Shown: positions 57,601-64,000 of the stretch, piece after piece
How positions within the stretch are numbered: the stretch's first letter is position 1
How the letters are laid out: every line of letters starts with the position of its first letter
From: Sphaerolaimus hirsutus
Taxonomy: Eukaryota; Nematoda; Chromadorea; Monhysterida; Sphaerolaimidae
Direction of reading: 5' to 3'
Assembly: GCA_964036195.1 (NCBI GenBank)
Contig: OZ038457.1
Span: 26,484,787-26,548,786 of the forward strand
Length of the DNA stretch: 64,000 nucleotides
Program-made: the position numbers and the translations under genes
The notes under the pieces: generated by a model
The model's input: only the letters and a program-made list of their open reading frames with translations
The model's database searches: none
Told to the model about the DNA's origin: nothing

Positions 57601-59272
57601 TGAGATTGTAACCTCGTGACTTAACACTACAGAGCACAGAATAGTTAACTGCATGGAATTGAGATAACAGGAAACGAAATAGAAAGTGAAAAAGAAAAAC
57701 TACCTAGCGACCTAATATTGGGATACTGGAAAATGGCAGACAACAATGCCAGTCGAACCGAGTTAAAACACTAATACCCCTGACCCGGGTTGGACACTCG
57801 CGTACAACTGCGAGCAAAACAACAAGTAAAATAAAAAACATATAAGCGAAATGCACCACACAAAGCAATTGCTTTACTTTTTACATCCGATCACCACATC
57901 AGTCAGAATGGTTCCTTAAGGTGTTAGTCCAAAAAGCCATTGTTTTGAAGGAGATGTTTGTAATCCGCATGTTTGCTCATACTTTTCCCATTTGTCATAA
58001 AAGTAATTAACTTTCCAGAGATTTGCATGGTGGTAACTTCATAGACTCCTCCCATATTACATTGACAGAAACATACGGAAATACGGTATGTACATAATGT
58101 ATCCATATTTTTCGATGGAACACAAAGATGGCATGCACATCCCCTGGTGGATTTGAGAATTTTAAGTTTCAACATATTTTAGTACGGTTTTAGTTCAAAT
58201 CAATTCTGTAGTCTTCCATACAGTGCACATCCAGGAGATTCCAGAGTAAATTGTTGTTTGTGGGCATGTTGTTGATGCTACTGTTGTGTTGTGGATGTCC
58301 TCATTGTGAACATTTTTATGAACTTTTTTGACACATGAATGAATACACAGATGTTATGTGGGGTAAAAACATGTTCAAAACCAACATTTTATAAGAAAAC
58401 TGCTGTTTCCACACCAAAATGCTGTGAATCAGACTTTTTTGTGAAAAAATACAAAAATTTCGAGTTTTACAAAAAAAACAAACAGAAATAACAACAAAGT
58501 CACTCATGTTCTTTTATTGAAAAAAACAACTCAAAACACATGTATTCATTTTTGAAAAACTCAAAACACAAGTGTTTTTTGGAGAACTTACCCATCATTG
58601 CACATGGGATTTTACAGGGTCTTTTACATGACATTTGACACTTTGCGTGACATTTGACACTTTACAGGGTCTGGGAGTGCCCCAGGCAGCCAGATAACTT
58701 GGGAAAATACTAGGGATGGCCGATGTTTTCTTAACTGTTTTATTTTTTCAATGTTTGTTTGCTAAAAAAGATGGGTATCAAAACCTTTAAACATCAGCCA
58801 ATTTTTTTTTGTACTTTGCACAAGTTATTTTGCACATTTTCACATGCACGCGCACAATTTCACATACCCATTATTACTATTGGTGGTTGTTTTCATAGGC
58901 TTTGAAGCATTTTTAGTGTGAAAGCTTCCATTTGTTCATGCTATATTTGGCTATATATTCATATATGTAGGTATAAATCCCCCACAACAGCTGGAGATAT
59001 GGCATATGGCACCAATTCAGAAAGTAGGTGCTGAATGTGTCTTGGGAGATGTTTAGTTTGTTCTATGTATTTAGATAAATATAGATTACTTGTTTACATT
59101 TTAACACTGGCACATTTTTTTGACAAATTTTAAACCAAGAAAACCAGTTTTTACCTGACTGTTCTGCATGGCCAAAACCAAAGCACCAGGCAAATGATCG
59201 GCACATCCATCCACATTGGCGCACATCTCTACTTGGTGTGTACATAAAGTTCTGAGACACTATGGAATTCAC
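45650..59272 (-). CDS. Secreted-type PAN/Apple and C-type-lectin-like gene, partial, at least 5 exons
   Basis: Exons: 59155-59272, 53792-54015, about 51791-51937, 46927-46962, 45650-45837. PAN and C-type lectin modules are extracellular and bind protein or sugar; the ligand is unknown. Exon 59155-59272 is PAN-like (DVRQCGWMCRSFAWCFGFGH). It joins in phase 1 to the CTLD exon (GRCYASI, FTYENAKEKCIEK, GGLAHVRSKSMLDALWQSI). That exon joins in phase 0 to 51937 (CAFIEGYQTVIG, NDPYGKWMH), probably the rest of the CTLD. The 36-nt exon (NNINYPEMKT) joins in phase 1 to the last PAN exon (FVCGLLCKFRSDCAAIAFSE). The link between 51.8 and 46.96 kb does not match in phase, so an exon is probably missing there. 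The 5' end lies beyond 59272 or was not recognised. The last exon is ended by a MITE. Confidence 0.65.
45886..46501. mobile_element. hAT-like MITE, TSD GGTGTGAT, relative of 6926-7586
   Basis: It starts TAGGGTTAAAAAAAA and ends TTGGCCAACCCTA, flanked by GGTGTGAT at 45878-45885 and 46502-46509. It shares GTTACACACTGTGGAGGTAC and GCTCCCAGATATGACC segments with the 6926 copy. Confidence 0.9.
47262..48055. mobile_element. TIR element of TTAAGAGTTGAG repeats, copy 1
   Basis: It starts GTGCCAGTTCCGCAAGTGGA and ends TTGCGGAACTGGCCCC. Both arms are made of TAAGAGTTAAAAGTTGAG-type repeats in opposite orientation, with a unique centre (about 47490-47710). CCAG precedes it. Confidence 0.8.
48056..48668. 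mobile_element. TIR element of TTAAGAGTTGAG repeats, copy 2
   Basis: It starts GTGCCGGTTCCGCAAGTGGA and ends TTGCGGAACTGGCCCCAG. Its centre is nearly identical to copy 1 (ATGCTGCCAATGTTGTATGC), so it is a recent tandem duplicate. Confidence 0.8.
48669..49119. mobile_element. Diverged TIR element, copy 3
   Basis: It starts GGGCCAGTCCCCCAAGTTAA and ends ACTTGCGGGACTGGCCCCAG. The arms are AGTAAAGAGT-type repeats in inverted orientation. Confidence 0.7.
50597..51486. mobile_element. Degenerate GGCGCC-type element(s)
   Basis: The left end TAGTGATGCAAAAAGTGCCA (50597) is preceded by TTTTTGAC. A 40-bp remnant at 51447-51486 (TAGTGCCAGGCGCC ... ATCAATA) is flanked exactly by GTTTTGAC at 51439-51446 and 51487-51494. 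ACGGAAA-type repeats in inverse form fill 50830-51310. Confidence 0.55.
52510..53700. repeat. Foldback element with ~65-bp arms and a TGATTGATTGACAAGGAG minisatellite
   Basis: The arms share CTGTCACATGTGCC, TTTGGCTTTCAT and TTTGTTGTGTCGGA in inverted orientation (52505-52575 and 53622-53692). A second inverted pair lies inside (ACACAATAAGATGA, 52638 and 53170). About ten 17-20-bp units GATTGACAAGGAGTGATTGA fill 53440-53615. Confidence 0.75.
54111..54448. mobile_element. Mariner-like MITE, CCGTATTACC ends
   Basis: The ends CCGTATTACCCTGAAATACC and TTGAGGTAATACGA lie next to TA on both sides. A G-rich and C-rich terminal zone is present, as in the siblings at 8941, 25192, 60743 and 61263. Confidence 0.8.
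54812..56279. repeat. 1.47-kb near-perfect palindrome
   Basis: CACCTTCCCGATCAAGTCCG at the left end is mirrored at the right end, and the arms stay alignable to the centre near 55545. Examples are TGTGGGACAGTAACATTTTA against the inverse at 55197, and CCCCAGCAAATTTTCTTATG at 55580 against the inverse at 55495. No coding capacity. Confidence 0.88.
57006..58685. mobile_element. TIR element, long relative of the ZIP intron MITE
   Basis: It starts GTGCCACTCCCAGACTCTGT after CCAG (57002-57005) and ends GGGTCTGGGAGTGCCCCAG. The terminal repeats are those of 22274-22388, but the interior is 1.5 kb longer. No transposase was seen. Confidence 0.8.
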
Positions 59273-60742
59273 CTGCTATTTTTCCTCAGGTGCCTACATT
59301 ATGGCCACACAAGCTAGTTTTCACGGGTCCAATTTGAAAACTCATTCAAAAACTGATTGGCGACGCAAACGCTGATTGACGTTTCCATTATCTCGTGTCG
59401 TAACTGACCACAAACTCAGCGCACTAGTATTAGGAGGCAATTATTAGTTTACTTTGTAAAAAATACCCCCCATCTCGAAATACCCCCCTCAAAATGGGCA
59501 CGATAAATTTGTCATCCCCTGGAATTATCGATTTCGATTCCGGGTCCAATTTCACGGCGTTTTTCCGGTTGAAAAAAAACAAAAGACCCATACTTTCAAC
59601 CCGAAAAGCGATCCCAAATTGGACCGGAATCGATAATTCCGGGTAAAAAATGAAAAAGTTTGGTACTTATAACAACACTTACAGATATGATCAGTAATGA
59701 TGGCAAAAAAAGATTTGAAAATATTTTTATATTTTTTTGGTAATTTTTAGAATTTTTATTTCACTACTGAAAAAACATTTAATATCAATTTTTTTCTAAA
59801 TACGTTTCAAATTTTTCAGGGAATTCAGGGACATAAACATATTCTTAAGTTTGATCAGCGAAATCGATATACAATTGATACACAGTACATCTGAAAGAGT
59901 TATCGAAACAAAAAAATGTGAAAAATGTTGAATTGGCATCTGCCACAGACCCATGGCAGGAATCGGGGATGGCATTTTTGGGGGTGGGTCCACCAGACTT
60001 GGTCGAGGGGGAGTTATTCAAGGGGAACCCGAAACCCGAACATACTCAAATGACATCAAAATCAGCAAACATACAACAGAATGGAATGACACAACGGTCT
60101 GGTGGACCCCCCCCCCCCCAATCATAACAGTCACCCTAAACCCTCAATTCCAGCTACAGGCAGACCCGGTCAGATTGAGGAATGCACAGGAATGCACTCA
60201 GCACACTTCCAATCCTATTTCAACATACCTAGCTACTTAATAGCTAAAAGATCTTAATTCAATATTCCCCCCCCCCAAAAAAAAAAAAAAAAATTACCCG
60301 AGAAAATTTGAAAACTGCCTGAAAAGATTTGAACATTCAAAAATTAAATTTGAAATGTGAAAATTTATTTGAGGAAAAATTTTAAAATTCATTTTGAAAA
60401 AAACATCTAAATATTTACTTATTTTCAGAGGGTTTGCTTATTAATGATCAGTCAATGAACTACTGTTTAAGGAGATCTGCAAGAGTTCGATTGAGTTTTC
60501 AATTTGGAACGATGGTTGGTTTTAGTATTAATTTTTTTTCTTCTTCATTTTATTCTTCTATATTCCATTTTATTTATATTTTATATTAATTTTTTTCTGA
60601 GATTTTGCCAACCCTGTTTGGAACCATGAAAACTAGCTTGTGTGGTGCCATGTTTCTGCCAGCAGATTTTAATTCGATGCGGTTGATTTGAGGGATATGT
60701 GGGGGTTATTATTTCGCCAGAACTTTCATGAGATTCCACATA

Positions 60743-61118
60743 CCTTATTACCTTGAATTACCCCCATGGGGGTTTATTTTTCACCAGCAAATTTTGAGGG
60801 GGGGTGGGGTATTCGAGGGGGTCTATTATTTTGCCAGAAATTTTATGAAATTCCACACACTCCAACGTAGACAATAAGTGTTTATTGACATATATAACTT
60901 CATATGTCCATAAACCCTGTCCTCATGTCACTCAGTCATTAGTTTTAACATGTGTTCTGCATTATAAATACAGATCACACATGGTGGATGGTGGTATTTG
61001 TTGTGTACATGCTTTTTACACTGTATTTGGGGGTGGGGGTATTTTGAGGGGGGTTATTTTTTCCCCAGCCCATTTTGAGGGGGGTGAATTCAATGGGGGG
61101 TAATTCGAAGTAATAAGG
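60743..61118. mobile_element. Mariner-like MITE, CCTTATTACC ends
   Basis: The ends CCTTATTACCTTGAATTACC and GGTAATTCGAAGTAATAAGG are preceded by TA. G-rich tracts lie inside. Confidence 0.75.
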
Positions 61119-61262
61119 TTGGTATATTTTGATGCAGCAAAATTCAAAAATAACAGAGACATATATAAGCACTTTATGGTAAGTTTTTTTACTTAAATAT
61201 CATTCAATTTTAATTTGATTGAATTCTATTTTGATTAGTGTTTTATAAAAAAAATTATAATA

Positions 61263-61691
61263 CCGTATTACCTCGAATTATCCCCCCCCCCTTGAATTAA
61301 CCCCCCTCGAAATACCCCCCCTAAAATTCGGCTGAGGAAATAATAAACCCCCCCCCTCGAAATACCCCCCCTAAAATTGAGTGTAAAGGGAACGTACATG
61401 ACAAATACCGCAGTTTGTGATCTGTACAATGCAGAACACACGTTAAAACTGATGATTGAGTGATGTTAGGGTAGGGTTTATGTGTATAAACAGTTATATA
61501 TGCCTATAACCACATATATATCTATGTAATTGTTTGATTTTTCTATGTCTGAGTATGGGGAATTTCCGAAAATTTCTGGCGAAATAATAGATTTCCCCTC
61601 GAATTAACCCCCCCCCCCCCTCGAATTATCCCCCCCTAAAATTTTGCTGGCGAAATAATAAACCCCCTGGGGGTATTTCGAGGTAATACGG
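61263..61691. mobile_element. Mariner-like MITE, CCGTATTACC ends, TA duplication
   Basis: The ends CCGTATTACCTCGAATTATC and GGTATTTCGAGGTAATACGG are flanked by TA at 61261-61262 and 61692-61693. Confidence 0.85.
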
Positions 61692-61784
61692 TAAACCTTA
61701 TTGACAATTCTGAAGCTGAAGGTATTAAAGGTGCAGATAAGCATTTGCAGAATTTTCCAGAATATTAGAAATGTCTTTAATGAT

Positions 61785-62219
61785 GCGATTACAGCTTGGG
61801 CGTAAAATTGACTGGGCGTAAAATTGATTTTGGGTGTAAAATTAATTACAGATGAATGGATAAAGATACGACATTGTTATTTCAGTCAAAGAAAGCTTCG
61901 ATGCAGACGTTTCTTGTGCCCAAAGCTCATGAGTTTATTTTAATCGTACTGGGAGTTATGAATTTTAGCACAATTTTTTCAATTATGCGCTGTAAGTTGC
62001 ATAAAATTAGGGTGTAAAATAAAAAAAATTTCTGCCAAAATTCATAACTTATAATACAATTAAAATAAACTGATGAGTTTTGGACACAAGCAACATCTGC
62101 ATGTGCGCTTTCTTTGACTGAAATTACAATGCCATATCTTTATCCATTCACCTATAATTAATTTTACGCCCAAAAATGAATTTTACGCCTGGTCAATTTT
62201 ACATCCGTGCTGTAATCGC
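61785..62219. repeat. Foldback element with GCGATTACAGC ends
   Basis: GCGATTACAGC (61785) is mirrored by GCTGTAATCGC (62209). The arms carry GGGCGTAAAATTGA-type repeats and a mirrored unique part (CAGTCAAAGAAAGC and GCTTTCTTTGACTG type). Non-coding. Confidence 0.8.
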
Positions 62220-63310
62220 AGCATAACAATGAGTGTATCTTAGCGTATCACAACTTTATGTACAAACCAAGTACTTAGAGAGCTATAGAATTTATGTTTG
62301 TGATATGTTGTGAATTTCAATTCAGGTAGCTTGTTTTTTGACACAAGATTGTAAGTGCGCATAGGTGATTCTGCGAAGGTTGTCATCAATTTATAGGGTG
62401 GGCACACCAGTATTAATCCTCGCTGCCAAGGGAGGGGGCAAGCGATGCACCCATTATATGGTCAGACACCCCAAAATGCAGAAATCGCAAATTTGTACAT
62501 TTCCCAATGGCTCCATGGCGCCCCTAGCGCTTGGCGCCCTTTTTCTGTGGTGCCCTTGGGGCCTGGCACCTTGTTTCTTAATTGGTGTTTCCTAATGTTT
62601 CCTAAATGCCGCCATTGTCGCCCTGCACCCTTTTTCTGGCACCTTTTTTGTTGATTTGTTGGGAGGAAGTTTTCGCATATTTCTTTTCGGTAGTGTTGTT
62701 GTTGTTCGTGCTCTCATGACAACCTCCCATCAGCAACGACATCCCTGTATCATACCAATCTTCTTGAGTAAGGGCTCATATGAAAGACAATGTAATGCCA
62801 TTTCTTATTCTTTTGGTACATTTTTGTCACAGGCTCCACCCACTTTAGGCCTGCAGTTGTTTCAAATGAAAAAAAAATCAATAAACTGAAAATTTGAATA
62901 TGAATTCACCATCGAAAATTTTTATGTGCGTGATCACTAGAGTTTTCAACTGAGCCCTTTTTACCATCTTTCATCAATATTCAAAAAGTTATTAAACTTG
63001 GCATTTTTTTGTGTAAAACAGGCACACATGCTGCTTGATGTGATAGTAGTGAGCATGTGATCTCGGGGGGGGTTTAATGGTGACTTTGAAGAGGGAATGT
63101 TTATGAAATTGTCTTATGAACTCAAATGTCAATTGGTTAAGTGTTGAAGTCCAAGTCAAAAATGTGAAGTGATAACCAGAGTTGTTAAAATACTGGTATT
63201 TTTGGAAAGCATAGTGTAAATACACTTTCCTTCCACCTAGGAAAGCGTAAAAAAGCGTAAGCATAACAATTTTTAAGAGAGCGCTCTTGCTGTTGAGCAT
63301 CAGAAAACAC

Positions 63311-63620
63311 TAGGGTGTCAAATTTCTGTTTCCGTTTTCTGTTTCTGCCTTTCCGCAGGAAAATTTTTTACCTTTCAGTTTTCCGTTTTCCAGGAGCTGA
63401 AATTTTTTTACCTTTCCATTTTCCGGCAGCTGAAAATTTTTTACCTTTCCGTTTTCTGTTTTCCGGCAGCTGAAATATTTTTACCTTTCCGTTTCCGTTT
63501 TTCCAGCCCATTTTCCCGTTTTCCAGCTGAAAAATTTTTACCTTTCCATTTCCATTTTTCCAGGCCATTTTTCCATTTTCTGGCTCGATTTTCAGTTTTC
63601 TGGCATTTTTCCATTATTTT
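63311..63620. mobile_element. hAT-like MITE end with ACGGAAA-type repeats
   Basis: TAGGGTGTCAAATTTCTG is the same terminal sequence as at 17300, followed by the inverse repeat TTTCCGTTTTCC. The right end was not found before the window ends. Confidence 0.65.
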
Positions 63621-64000
63621 TCAAATCGGTATTTATCTTTTTCCACTATGGTGTTTTTAACTACCAGGTTCTTGTGTCATTCATAATTTTTATCTGTATC
63701 CAAATCTGTGAATAACACAAAGTAATTTTGGACACATACTTTGCAGTCTGCTGAGTATACTTTTTAGTGTTCAGTTACATCAAAGTTCACTTTTGCTGAA
63801 TTCTTATTGTTGTTGTAGTGTATTTTTGCTATTTACCTTTTGATGATTTTTTGTTAGTTCAGTTAAGCTTGAACTACAAGTGAAGTTACTGGCATGATCC
63901 ATAGTTGCAGAATGTACAGCTACCACAATCAAAGCCAAACAGGCAAACCTGCATGCAGGTTTTTCTTCTGCAAATTTGTTCATTTCCGTGCAAATTTCAC

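Larger units (their letters stand above)
54016..59154. other. Intron region of the PAN/lectin gene, TEs only
   Basis: Besides the elements listed at 54111-54448, 54812-56279 and 57006-58685, I see A/T-rich sequence without supported exons. A short minus-strand frame (57924-58175, Cys-rich, stop after NNGFLD) lies inside the last element and is probably fortuitous. Confidence 0.5.
59273..64000. other. TE-rich region, no supported gene
   Basis: It contains a partial CTCGAAATACCCC element (about 59463-59510) and a TGATCAGTCAATG-bearing stretch without splice support (60420-60530). It also contains the mariner-like MITEs 60743-61118 and 61263-61691, a foldback (61785-62219), a decayed GGCGCC piece (about 62500-62650) and the start of an ACGGAAA-type element (63311). 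Confidence 0.5.

Noticed and set aside
57924-58175. Cys-rich 83-codon minus-strand frame
   Set aside because: It lies inside a TIR element, has no splice or homology support, and is within chance length for this composition.

Overview
The window is animal nuclear DNA. It has spliced genes with GT-AG introns, metazoan-type protein domains (cytosolic carboxypeptidase, ZIP zinc transporter, PAN and C-type lectin modules), and intergenic and intronic space packed with short inverted-repeat transposons. No rRNA, tRNA, CRISPR or bacterial operon was seen. I cannot name the species.

Layout. 1-8162: foldback elements, MITEs and A/T-rich sequence. 8163-12887 (+): nine exons of a cytosolic carboxypeptidase of the CCP6/AGBL4 type, with MITEs in its introns. 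12888-20082: TE-derived DNA and one small possible exon. 20083-29247 (+): at least seven exons of a ZIP (SLC39) zinc transporter; one of its introns is exactly a 115-bp MITE. 29248-30801: more MITEs. 30802-44948: a 14.1-kb insertion bounded by an 8-bp target-site duplication and hAT-like ends, holding a giant APE-type non-LTR retrotransposon on the minus strand. 45650-59272 (-): scattered exons of a secreted PAN/Apple plus C-type-lectin-like protein, cut up by TEs. 59273-64000: TEs only.

The most unusual object is the retrotransposon. One reading frame stays open from 44637 to 31593 (about 4,350 codons). It ends in an endonuclease-reverse transcriptase, preceded by coiled-coil, NADAR-like, RGG-rich and SGNH-hydrolase-like segments. 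The frame is interrupted by at least fifteen strong GT-AG intron-like segments whose predicted lengths are multiples of three and which contain no in-frame stop. The duplicated 5' leader is open in the same frame. Three phase-1 cassette exons (69, 69 and 84 nt) each carry a 38-nt sequence that can form the same H-type pseudoknot on the sense strand, with identical loop lengths and compensatory changes in the stems. I infer an element under selection to stay translatable both spliced and unspliced; RNA evidence is needed.

The second theme is mobile DNA making or breaking gene structure. A MITE family supplies splice sites at its ends and has become a ZIP intron. A hAT-like MITE supplies the stop codon of the PAN exon. 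A series of hAT-like MITEs shares the TAGGG-type end and 8-bp duplications, but each carries a different private simple repeat.
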